Assembly: GCF_036850765.1 (NCBI RefSeq)
Contig: NC_089493.1
Coordinates: forward strand, 14,013,632 to 14,077,631
Direction of reading: 5' to 3'
Source of the DNA: Saccopteryx bilineata
Lineage: Eukaryota; Chordata; Mammalia; Chiroptera; Emballonuridae
DNA: 64,000 bases
In this document: positions 52,716 through 63,169 of the stretch, piece by piece
How positions within the stretch are numbered: position 1 is the first letter of the stretch
How the letters are laid out: each line of letters opens with the position of its first letter
The notes under the pieces: generated by a model
What the model saw: only the letters and a program-made list of their open reading frames with translations
What the model was told of the DNA's origin: nothing
Databases searched by the model: none
Position numbers and translations under genes: made by a program

Positions 52716-53683
52716 TTATTATTATTATTTTTTGAAACATCCTTAGAGATACCAAAAAAAGTAAATCACTGGAAAGCAGATAGTATTTGCTGGGTCATGC
52801 ACTTCTTTGGTTCGTAACGACCGGTCGTTATAAAGTCATGAGACTTGGACTTGTAAACTGTCTCTGGAGTCCCTTCTAAAATTAGTGACAGGATACACTG
52901 CTGTCCATCCAGCCACTGTATTCCAGGGCTAGGGTTCTCTTGTCCAGAGCTTCTGTACCAGGATTGAGCTGTACAGGTCACTTGGGGACAGGGTATGGTT
53001 CCCCATCCATGCATCCAGTCAGGACAGGCTGCGTGAGGCCCCTGTGTTCTTTCCTCATCGCGCCCCCTGTGATCCAGAGGCTGGGCAGGACCACAGCCTG
53101 GCCAGCTCCTGTCTAAGCCCGTTTGGTTTGTGCAAGGAAGACTAGCCTGGCGGACCTTCACTGTTTTTGGAAGACCCCTTTCTTCTCCAAAGTGTGTTTC
53201 TGGGCTACCTGCACTGCCTCTGCCCTCCGCTGTGGCTGCCGGGTCCCGGGGCTGAAGAGAATAACTTTTCCTGTCTTGACACCCTCCCCTCGGTGTGAAG
53301 AGGAGAAGTTCTGCTGCATTGTGTTTTTAAGAAAGAAAAGAGTCCTATGACTTTTATATCACCCTTTCCTTACTACTTTCGGTAGCACGGTGCCTTCCGG
53401 AGAAGGGAGTGAGAATCCGGGGTGATGAATAGAAGGAGGTACGTGTTCGGAGAGGCCTGAGCCCGCTCAAATGTCAATAGGTTGTGCAAGACCCCGCTGA
53501 GTCTCAGCCAGGGAACGAAAGGCGAGCCGCGGCCCATCTTCCCAGTCGCTGCCCGGGCTTCGTAGCTGGCTTTCCAGGGTCTGCTGTGGCCAGGGTGGCG
53601 GTGCCACCTGCCCGCTTCCTCCCGTGCCCCTGCCCTGGCTGGGTCCGCCAGGCCCGTGGGCACTATGCATGGGCATCTCTCCT
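52716..53683. other. unique non-coding DNA
   Basis: A 16-bp perfect palindrome, TAACGACCGGTCGTTA, lies at 52815-52830. No exon is supported. Positions 53480-53680 are GC-rich and continuous with the left arm of the inverted duplication. Confidence 0.45.
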
Positions 53684-54007
53684 GCACAGCCGAGGCCCCT
53701 CAGCCTTCCCTGCGAGAAGGCTGGCCCAGGATCCAGGATGAATCTTGAGCTGAGGCGGTGTTTAGGGAACTCGATCCCAGAATCCTTGTTGCCTCGTCCC
53801 ACCTTGACCTTAACCCTTGGTTGTTTTCATTGCTTCCGCGACTGGTCCCCAGGTCGCTACCCTATCTCGAGCCCAAATCTCCTCCTGTCTTGTCCTGGTT
53901 GAGAGCCCAGGAACGAGGGCCTGAGCTCAGCCTGACCCTGTTCACGCAATAGAGCCTGTCTCAACACGAGCCCAACAAATGTCCCCACGCACCACCTGTC
54001 AGCTCTG
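53684..54007 (+). repeat. 324-bp inverted duplication, left arm
   Basis: It matches the reverse complement of 54288-54611 over its full 324 bases without a gap. By direct comparison I count three mismatches (positions near 53691, 53717 and 53926), about 99 percent identity. The arm is GC-rich unique sequence that continues the flanking unique DNA, so it is probably the original. It does not resemble a TE terminal repeat. Confidence 0.96.
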
Positions 54008-54287
54008 GGGTGAGCTTATACGCTTAAAAATGCACAATTTTTGTATTGCAGATATTGGAGACTTGCTTCTACTTCTCCAGACAATATCTGTCTCTCTCTC
54101 TCTCTCCATCCACCCATCCATCCATCCATCCATCCATCCATCCATGGTTAAAACCTGCATGAAGTGTCTCCACCGAATACAAAGGCAGGGCAGCAAAAGA
54201 ACAAGTGGTTAGTGCAGGGAAAACGTTGTATGAATCCAGGAAACAGAATGCCGCCACACGGAACCGGGAAAGCAGCAGAGCAAAGCT
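54008..54287. other. 280-bp spacer of the inverted duplication, with a (CATC)n microsatellite
   Basis: Unrelated to the arms. It contains a TC run at 54090-54107 followed by (ATCC)n to about 54143. The rest is unique sequence. Confidence 0.9.
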
Positions 54288-54611
54288 CAGAGCTGACAGG
54301 TGGTGCGTGGGGACATTTGTTGGGCTCGTGTTGAGACAGGCTCTATTGCGTGAACAGGGTCAGGCTGAGCACAGGCCCTCGTTCCTGGGCTCTCAACCAG
54401 GACAAGACAGGAGGAGATTTGGGCTCGAGATAGGGTAGCGACCTGGGGACCAGTCGCGGAAGCAATGAAAACAACCAAGGGTTAAGGTCAAGGTGGGACG
54501 AGGCAACAAGGATTCTGGGATCGAGTTCCCTAAACACCGCCTCAGCTCAAGATTCATCCTGGATCCTGGGCCAGCCTTCTTGCAGGGAAGGCTGAGGGGC
54601 CTCTGCTGTGC
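54288..54611 (-). repeat. 324-bp inverted duplication, right arm
   Basis: Same length as the left arm and inverted. Its outer edge (after GCTGTGC at 54605-54611) runs into unrelated AT-rich DNA. This break in composition suggests that the right arm is the inserted copy. Both arms carry a mirrored open frame of about 64 codons that is a by-product of the duplication. Confidence 0.96.
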
Positions 54612-56010
54612 CCATTTTAAAGCAACTTTTAACTTTAATTTTGTGTTTTGGCAATCTGATTTGGCTGTCGTCTGTATCGCCTGTATAACATGAGCCCACA
54701 TTTCATGTGCTGCAGTGGAAGCTTTGCCTTCAGCCCCTGTCCCAGCCCCGTGAGTGGGTCTGTGGAAGCCGTGCCGGCGGCCCTGACTCCAGCTAACCGG
54801 GCAGTCGGGCCGCAGCGCGGGGGCTGGGCTAGCTCTCGGGCCGGCGACACGAAGCCGGCAGTGGTGTCACCGAGAGCCGGTGAGACTCCCTTTCAGCTGC
54901 TTTGCTGCATTGCGTGCGTCACCCACCCTGTTCACGGGACGGGAGTGCCGTCCGACTGTAATGGAATTTCCAGATGACCCAACGTGCTTACTCTCCCAGG
55001 ATTTTTCAATTGGGTGAATATTATCTCTTCAGTTAAAACAGGTAATGGGAGGAGAGTTTTTCCTCTATTTCTATGGAAAGAACGACTCTGGAAAGAAACG
55101 GACACATTCATGTAGTAACTACATTAAAGAGAGAAGTCGGCACCTGTTGCTGAAGGTCAGATTTACGAAATAACGCTCATCAAGTATTCCGGTCAAGTGG
55201 GCCTTGAGGACAGTGAAGAGTCTGGGTGACGATCACAGGGTTTGGAGTTAAGTCAGACCTAGTGCAGTTTAGTAGCGGAGCTCCAGACCACGGCTTAGCT
55301 GGCCCGAGCCTGCCGTGCCGGCCCCGCCTTCTCGTGCCTGCGGGGCCTGGTGGCCGCCTGCGGCCCTCAGAGGTGGCTCTGCGTGGCAGCCTCTTGTTTC
55401 TGCCTCCCTGTTCACAGCTCTGGGTCCCCTGCCCCATCCCGCCACCCCCACCCCCACCACCCCCACCACCAGGGTGGGCAGAAGATGGTTCTTTTTGCTG
55501 TTTTAGATCCTTCCCGTCCCTTTTCTATCCCAAAGCCCCTTTTCCACAAACCAGAGACCAGATTCCCAGGGACAGGCCCGGAAATACTTGGGAGTCAATA
55601 CCTGAGATTAAACCCAGTTAGCGCTCCTTGTCAATCCCAGAATGATGGGCCCATGGGGTTTGTGACCTTCCTGTCCTCTGCTCCCCGGGACACTCTTCCT
55701 TCAGCCCTCTCAGGGGAGTCGATACATTCATTCTTTGCCTCGTGTTGTTCAGTATGGGGAGGCCTGTGCTGGGGTCCCGGACTTCCTAGAGAGGCTGTGT
55801 GTCAATCCTGTAACTCTCCTCCACCCAGGACTCTGTCCGCTCAGGCCGCCGACAGCGGGTTGATACACTGATGATGTACATAGGGTTTGTCTAGGCTTTG
55901 GCCTGAAGAACAGAATGAGAACAAATAAAGTTTTAGCATTTCTTATTTGCTTGCTATGCCGGAAAATTGGCCAGGTAAATAGAAAGTGCAGATTTCTCAT
56001 CAGGAAGAAA
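54612..56010. other. unique DNA with GC-rich patches
   Basis: Positions 54745-54890 are CpG-rich (GCCGGCGGCC, GCCGCAGCGCGGGG, CTCGGGCCGGCGACACG) and could be a small CpG island. Positions 55439-55471 are a (CCACC)n-type low-complexity run. No open frame has a recognisable product. Confidence 0.4.
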
Positions 56011-56014
56011 AAGA

Positions 56015-56225
56015 ACCCAGCAGTGGCGCAGTGGCTAGAGCCTTCTCCAGGAGCGCTGAGGTGGCCGGTTCCATTCTGGGCCCGCTGGCTTGAGCCCCGT
56101 CAGGGCACATGTGAGAAACAATCAGTGGGTGCACAACTAAGTGGAAAAACGAGCTGAGGCTTCTGTCTCTCTTTCTTCCCCCCCTCCCTTCCTCTCTCTC
56201 ATAAAAAGAAAAAATAGAAGAGGAA
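56015..56225 (+). mobile_element. short tRNA-derived SINE
   Basis: CCCAGCAGTGGCGCAGTGGC, a GGCCGGTTCCATTCTGGG B-box region, a CT-rich part and a tail reading AAAAAGAAAAAATAGAAG. AAGAAAAAGAA and AAGAAAAAGAG flank it. Confidence 0.82.
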
Positions 56226-56283
56226 AAGAAAAAGAGGATTATTTCCTTTCTAATCTTTCCTACCAACTAAGAGGCATTCTGAT

Positions 56284-56284
<1 letters not shown>

Positions 56285-56321
<37 letters not shown>
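56285..56321. repeat. (CA)n microsatellite
   Basis: Uninterrupted CA dinucleotides run for about 37 bp after GATAAACA. Confidence 0.97.
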
Positions 56322-56322
<1 letters not shown>

Positions 56323-56559
56323 ATTAGAAAGGAAGGTGAACTGCAGGAATTCTAGTCCTGACCACAAACTTTAGTGAGCCCTTTGGTCAAATCTGCCACC
56401 CACCTGAACCTGGAGCTATCAAATAGGAATAGTATTTCTATGCCTCCCGACTAGCTTGTTGTAATTATTAAGCTGAATAATATGTGAAAGGGCTTAAAGA
56501 ACTGTAACGCACCATACAAAAGGCCAGTTTGGGTATTATTTGTTAGAAAGATTGCTTTT

Positions 56560-57300
56560 AATAAAGAAAAGGAATCGGTAGAAAGTCACCAAGGATATGA
56601 AGTTGCAGTTGACCGAGAAGGAAATACGTGCTCTTCACCATGTGAAAGGATACATATTCTCAGTGCTAATCAGAGAAATATAAACTAAAACCTTAAGAGA
56701 TTATTTTTACCTGTCCAACTGGTGAAGTTCAAAATAATTTATAATACCCTGTATCAGCCAAGGTGAGGAGAAGCAGAGTTCTTGCTGAGGGGAGTATAAA
56801 TGGATACAGTTTCTAGGAAAAGCACATTGGTAACAATAATTGAAGTAGGAAATGCATGTATCTTTGGGCAGGCAATTCCAGTTCCTGAAAATTTCTTTTA
56901 CAGATGGGTTTGCATTTGTACAAAGTAAGGCAGCTCTATACTTACCAATAGAGGAAGATCTCAATGATACATTGAGGAAAATTCAAAGGTCAGAACAGTT
57001 TTTGAAAACCATGGCTTTGTTTTTTTCACAAAGGAAAGAAATGCTAGTATTGGCATAGATTCTATCTGAAAGGATATGTCAGATTTAGATAATTGTTTTA
57101 GTTTTATTTTCTTCCTTTTGTTGTTTTTTTTTTTTCTTTTTTTCATTTGCTTTTTTTTCCCTCCCCCTGCTCCTGAGTGGAATTGGGTGACAGGGTGATA
57201 AGATGACTTACTTTTCACTGCATATCCTTTTGAATTTTGTACCATATGCAGAAATTGCCCATTTTTAAAAAAAAAAAAGTTGAAGCAAAACAAAAGGAAA
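56560..57300 (+). mobile_element. old L1 (L1M) 3' region
   Basis: CATGTGAAAGGATACATATT, TCAGAGAAATATAAACTAAA, a CTGTCCAACTGGTGAAG block, TGGGCAGGCAATTCCAGTTC, GATGACTTACTTTTCACTGC and ATATCCTTTTGAATTTTGTA, CCATATGCAG follow the L1M ORF2-to-3'-UTR order. The poly-A lies at 57268-57280. All frames are broken. Confidence 0.75.
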
Positions 57301-57542
57301 CAAAAGTGAACAACAACAAAAAAATATGGACAGATCTCCAACTCTCCCAGTTTCCTCTTGCTAAAATAAAATGAAAGGAAAGGAAGAAAGTCACTTCAGG
57401 GGAATTACTCAGGGTTGGGTGTTCGTTTTGTTTCCTCCTGCTCTTTATCAGGCTTGGCTTTCATACGCCTTTTTTCTTTGCTAGAGAAAAAGTTGGAATA
57501 TTTTTCTTAAACTGTTTGGAAAACTAAGTCGACCCCTTAGAC

Positions 57543-57619
57543 CAGGGGTCTCAAACTTGCGGCCCGCTGAACAATTTTGTGCAGACTCTAGTCTGTGGGC
57601 TGCGAGTTTGAGACCCCTG
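57543..57619. mobile_element. 77-bp hAT-type MITE
   Basis: Terminal inverted repeats CAGGGGTCTCAAACT and AGTTTGAGACCCCTG are perfect over 15 bp. A perfect 8-bp target duplication CCTTAGAC lies at 57535-57542 and 57620-57627. The core includes GCGGCCCGC. It is probably an internally deleted relative of other CAGGGGTC-ended hATs. Confidence 0.95.
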
Positions 57620-57629
57620 CCTTAGACCT

Positions 57630-60600
57630 ACAAAAAGTGATTTTATTTTCACCATTCGAATGAGCCAAATGGGCAAGGCTGTGCTTTCCTCTTGATCCTC
57701 CCCTCTTTATTTCTGAGGTCTGAGTAACCCTTGAAAAACTGTGAGCATCAAACCCAACCTCGAGACTCATTTTCCCTGACCTCCAAGTGAGCCACGGAGT
57801 GAGCTGGAGAGGACCCGTGGGGTCTGCCGCCCGGAGAACTGACCTCCGCAGGGATTGGTGGTTCGGGAGCCGTGGATCCTGAGTGGGTATTGAACATGTT
57901 GACCAGTGACTGCCCTCCTGCCTTGTGAGAAGTTACAAGTTGTATATTTGGGGACCATGCCTCCTGAGTCCTTTACTCTTTGTAGACTTTCATATTGTTT
58001 ACGCAGACTGCTCCTTAATTAGGCTTGTCACCTTAACACACGCACTACTGCGTAGTTCTTCACCACACTGTCCCCTTTGTGTAATTACGGGGAGATGCAT
58101 GGCCTTTTTTTGTGACCAAGGCCTGTTGGAGGCCCCCCTCCCCCACGTCAGATGGGATTTTTCAAATGAAGAGGCCCGCCCTGAACGGGTGCCGAGCGGG
58201 GTGTTTGTGTTGACTCGCTGTCACTTTGCGTCAGGAGAGTGACCCCCAGCCCAGGTGGAGACACCCTCCAGGCCTCATGGAGAGCCTGTTTCCTTGTGTA
58301 CATAGACCATTTGGAGCCAAAGGCTAACTTCAACTAAGGGTCATGCTTACTCTTCTGTTGTGAACTAAAGTTGCTTGCTTGTTGAAGGGGGTTCAGCTTG
58401 TTTATCCATTATTCACACCTGGAAGTCAGAGGTGAGACCTGTGATTGGGACGCATATGCGGACCTCCAGCTTCTATTTGCGGCCAGGGACCTGAGCTGAG
58501 CTAATATTTTCCAGCCATCCCTGCAGCCTCACTTAAGCAAACAAATAGTGATATCCTCCACAAAACAACGAGCAGACGATCCTGAGTGATTTTTCAGATA
58601 GTCTTTACGATGATCGGCCCAAGGCCTATCCTAACCTCAGGCATGATAGAAGCAACTCAGAGCCCTTTGAAGAAGAAAGGTCGATCTCAAGGGAACAGGT
58701 TTCCTGCTGTTTCCCGTTGAGCCTTGGGCTCCAATCCCGTAATTAATTTTGCAGAGATCACCCAATCGTGAAAAGGACGGTGTATCATAGTCCTGCTGTT
58801 TCTTAGGTCACTCTGACTAGGTTCCCGGAATCTCTGGGCTCTGAGCTCTTCGAGGTCTTGCACAAGAACTTTTGCCATGGCATGAGATTAAAACAAAAAC
58901 AAATAAACTAAACCGCTCTGGCAGCATGGGGTTCTGCCGTCCAAAACCGAATCACGGGTGAGGCCCTAGAAGTAGAGTGCACCCAGGACAGGCAGGTATC
59001 TGGCAGGAAGGAAATAAGAGGTTGGCAGTGGGGGCACCCGGGCCTTTGTTTCACAAGCGTGTCGAGAGTCCTGGCTGAACTCTGCTCGGCACTGCGCCGC
59101 CCGGGCACACACTGTGCCGGGATGGAGTGTTCTGCCAGACAGACAGGATCCGCCAGAAGGGATGAGCCCCAGCCCAGACACCCACCGGAAGGGGCTCTCT
59201 CTCCACCTAGAGTACCATGTGCAGGCACAAGTGGGCACAGGTTCCCCAATATATTCACATTTGGATTCCCACTTGAGAGGTGACATTAAGGGGAGCTGGG
59301 GTGCCCTTGTTTGAGGGAGGTAAGGTGAGATATAGTGAGGTTGGTAGGAAGGTACAAGCATCAGAACCTCGTTCTGCCTTGTGACTTTGACGTGAGTCTC
59401 ACAAAACTCATCTGAGCAGTGCAGAAGCCTGAGACTATCGAAGCTGAAGCCCAGAAAGTTAGACCTGCAGCTCTCGATCCCCCTAGCGTGGTGGAGTACC
59501 CGTGCTAGGTGAAGCACGGTTTCCCCCTACCTGGCCGTCCTGTCACTTGGCTGTTTTTAAAAATGGGCTCCTTTGCCTTGTACTGCAGTGAAAATAGCTC
59601 CAAAAATCTTGGTAAGTAAATGGAGTCTTAACGCCTAACCCTCTGCCCTGGGCAAGGGACCAAAGGATGTCATTGTGCACAACTTCAAAGGCTGATAGGA
59701 TGTTAAAGGTCGCTCCTCCCTGAAAGAGTTGCTTTCTTTTAAGGCCAGCCAGCAACGTCCGTGGGCACGTCCCACCATTGCTCCAACGAGAAGTGGAAGA
59801 CCGTTTCTCTCCTGCACGTCTGGGAGGCTCTCGTTCGGAGCCTCCGCCCACATACTGTGCTCTCTCTCTGTCTTCCCTACAGAGATGGCATTGTGCTTTG
59901 GATGACAGATGTCCAGTAAGCATGACAGTAAGAGCCGTACCTTTTCTGTTGGTAGGAGTCAAAGACACCGTGGTCTCTGTGGCACCGTCACCGTGTGGGC
60001 AGGAAGCTGCCGACAGGGATTTGGGGATCTTGTTTGTGTTTTTTGATTTATCGGATTATGGCTGGTGTGTTACAAGCTGGGGAGAGATAAGCAAGCTGTC
60101 TCACCATCTCTGGTCATCCACCATGTAAAGTCTCTGGGTGACAGGTCACACAGGTCCAGCTCGGCCTCTGCTTTGCTGGTCAAGACGCCTCCCTCTCTCT
60201 CTGTGTTCAGTGTTGTCCCTGGGCAGTGCACAGACTGTGGGCTTCTCTCTGGCCCCCGCAGACAGTGTGGCTCAGCAGACACCTTTAACCTCTGAGAGAG
60301 GGGGTGGGAAGTTTTGAGTAAATTGCTTAGGGAATAGAGAAATACCTCCTGTGCTGCTGAAAGTGTTTACGGTGGGCTGCCCATTCTTTCACAGAGAGTA
60401 TCTTCCAGCTGTAACAAGTTGGGTTTTTTTTTAATACTTTCTGATTTTGAAAACGAAGGCCTAGACCATCAAGTCTAGGAGCATGAGCCTTCAGAATAGA
60501 AGGAATGGCATCCTAGGAATGATTCATTAGCCCAAATGTGGGCAGCAGCACATGGGAGCTTCGATGGCCAAAGATGGTGGTGCCTCCTCTGTGTCCTTAG

Positions 60601-60744
60601 AGCGCGGTGCTCGGAGCTCTGGGGCGCTTGGTAAATGCCTGTGGGTGGCGTAATGACAGTATAATGTAGGGTTCTGGTGCTTGCTGGTAGATCCCTTGTC
60701 CTTTACCTGATTCCTGGCCCTGAGGATAGAGACAAAACTCCCCA
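57630..60744. other. unique non-coding DNA
   Basis: About 3.1 kb with no recognised transposable element and no supported exon. The longer open frames at 58908-59968 overlap on both strands. This is a candidate region for conserved non-coding DNA, but nothing specific can be shown. Confidence 0.4.
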
Positions 60745-60745
60745 G

Positions 60746-60938
60746 TGGCCTGTGGTGGCGCAGTGGATAAAGCATTGACCTGGGATGCTGAGGTCGCTGG
60801 TTCGAAACCCTAGGCCTGCCTGGTCAAGGCACATATGACAAGCAATCAATGAACAACTAAAGTGAAGCAACTATGAATTGATACATCTTGCTCCCCCCAC
60901 TCTGTAAAATCAATAAATAAAATCTTTAAAGAAAAAAA
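60746..60938 (+). mobile_element. short tRNA-derived SINE
   Basis: TGGCCTGTGGTGGCGCAGTG, B box CTGGTTCGAAACCC, a CAAGGCACATATGACAAGCA block and AATCAATAAATAAAATC tail. AACTCCCCAGT and AGCTCCCAGT flank it, an imperfect target duplication. Confidence 0.94.
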
Positions 60939-62518
60939 AAAAGCTCCCAGTCCTGCCCTACAGTGCTGTTGTGCATTACTGTTGCCCACGGGCATCACGC
61001 TGCTGCCCTCCATTGAAGGAGCTCTGGCCAGCCTGCCAGGAAAAAAAAAAAAAAAAAAAACATAAATAAGACTTGGGAACCTCACAGTCTTAAGCTCTCA
61101 GTCTTGCATTCCAGACTGATGGCCTGGGGCGGGCTGGAGATAGCTTAATACAAGCATATTTGTAACACTCCAGTTCCAACCAGATCAAAGGGTGGAGAGC
61201 CATCCTGCGCTGCAGCCTCCAAGATGAAAACTGGACCCTGGAAGTGAGCCTGTGTGACTTGGCCATGCCTTGAATCCGAGAAGAAATACCAATTCTGTTA
61301 TGGATGTTTGAGCCATCAGATGGAGACTTTGAAGTCCTTTGCCTATAATAAATTGGATTCAGTGCCTCCCTTACCCCCCTGGACCTTGGACTAGTTAAAA
61401 ATTGGTGGTTTCTTCTAAAGTGGTGCGTCTCCATTGGGGCTGCCGGGAAACGTGGGGGGAAGATGCGCATGCCAAAATAGGCGCAGGCGTGCTGGGGGCG
61501 GGGCGGGGGCAGGCTCCGCCCAGAGGCTGGGTCCTGGAGGGTGTTCCAGCTGGGACGGTGATTGGGACAGTGATTGGGACGCCTGGAGGAAGTAAAGCTG
61601 TAGGTAAAGTGAAGTCTTCCTTTTCTCCCTCAAACAGACTGTAGAAATGATGGTGTTTTTGTTGCCTGGATCAGCTTTCTTTTAGACTTTTAGATTCTGT
61701 GGGTTAATTAAGTTTCAGAAGAAAATTTTCCTATTTATTTTTTGCAAGTAAGGGCTTTAAAAATTACCATTTGTTATCACAGTAATTTCATAGAACAATG
61801 GACCTTTGAACAAACCAACAAAAAATCAGTAAGAATTTAATTTCAGAGCAAAAGCGGTCTTTTAACTAAAATATATTTTACGTTATTTAAAGAAAAAGAA
61901 ACACCTTAATTCATTGTCATGATTTTTGTCATTTTGCCTCTGGCCAGTGAAAATTTTGTCACTGACTGGTACTGGTTTATGAACAAGTATTTGGAAACTA
62001 TTGTGTTATGTGACATACATTATGTAATAATATACAGACTTAGATATATACACATACATTGGAAAGAAAAATCGTAATTATTATGGTAATAACTTACATT
62101 TACTTTAGGCTTTTAATTACAGAGTACTTTTACATATATTATCCCATATGATCAGTTAGTGTTTGCCTTTGAAACATAAATTAATCTTAATAGCTGAAGC
62201 TAAATAGAATTAAGAATAGAAGGGAAATCTCTGGTGTTTAAAATGTTAGTGTCCTAGAGTCATATATGAATAAGTTTAAAAATTATCTACTGCTTTGATT
62301 TTTTTTCATGTCGCTGTTACCCTGCAAGAGTAAATAAACATCATACTGTGGTGACAGCACACATCTTTATAACTATGTGTACAGCCTATTCACATACATG
62401 CATATATTTATGATTTCTCTCCTGAACAAAAATTAAAACGTATATTCTGACAAACAAAAACATACATGTGGGAAATAATAAAATGATCTGAAATACAGTA
62501 TGAGGACATCTGAGGAGT
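60939..62518. other. unique AT-rich DNA, possible regulatory block
   Basis: No transposable element recognised, except A-runs (61040-61060). Positions 61690-62320 are AT-rich with TAATTA-type and AACAATGG (SOX-type, 61795) words, an enhancer-like composition. No gene is supported. Confidence 0.35.
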
Positions 62519-62604
62519 CTGAGGGGCAGGGATTAAGGGGGAGGGGAGGAGAGAAAGGAGGGAAGGGAGGAGGGAGGAGTCGAAGAGGGAGAAAGCGCTC
62601 CAAG
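62519..62604 (+). repeat. purine-rich (GA-rich) tract
   Basis: About 86 bases are nearly all A or G (GGAGGGGAGGAGAGAAAGGA and similar). This is a homopurine strand with triplex potential. It is not related to a SINE tail. Confidence 0.85.
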
Positions 62605-62937
62605 TGAGAGTTTTTACTCTTAAGTGAAGAGGGGTGTTTCTAGTCCCAGACTTATACTTAAAAACAAATACATATTTTGACTTCAACTCAAGTGTCTCAC
62701 GAGAACATCTGAGTATAGGTGTGTCTGGTTTAGAATGTCGTCTTTGAATGAGATGATAAAGTATTTTCCCATTGCCAGTTCCTCTCACCGGCTCCTGCCT
62801 GCTCTCCCAGGATTACAGGCTCCCGAAAGTCTCCTAATAGAGGGTGTGAGCTTCAGTATTCTGTTTGCAAGAGTTTGTCTGAAGCAAAATCTATTGTAAG
62901 ACCAGTAGTGTAGTTGCTAAATTGGCAGTCTTGTTTT

Positions 62938-62980
62938 TTTTTAATTTTTTTAAGATTTTATTTATTCATTATAGAGGGGG

Positions 62981-63030
<50 letters not shown>

Positions 63031-63155
63031 AGGGGGGAGGAGCAGAAAGCATCAACTCCCATATGTGCCTTGACCAGGCAAGCCCAGGGTTTTGAACCGG
63101 CACCCTCAGCGTTTCCAGGTTGACACTTTATCCACTGCGCCACCACAGGTCAGGC
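62938..63155 (-). mobile_element. short tRNA-derived SINE
   Basis: Minus-strand head: GCCTGACCTGTGGTGGCGCA; a long (GA)n at 62979-63030 in the tail part; B-box complement near 63089-63101. The target duplication GGCAGTCTTGTTTT is perfect over 14 bp (62924-62937 and 63156-63169). Confidence 0.96.
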
Positions 63156-63169
63156 GGCAGTCTTGTTTT

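Noticed and set aside
53758..54537. Two nearly identical 64-codon open frames on opposite strands (53758-53952 and 54343-54537), which look like a conserved small protein pair.
   Set aside because: They are the two arms of the 324-bp inverted duplication read in mirror frames. Identity between them follows from the DNA duplication and is no evidence of protein conservation.
58966..59517. 183-codon open frame on the minus strand.
   Set aside because: No recognisable domain, overlaps other frames on the plus strand and lacks exon signals. I cannot exclude a lineage-specific transcript, but I cannot support it.
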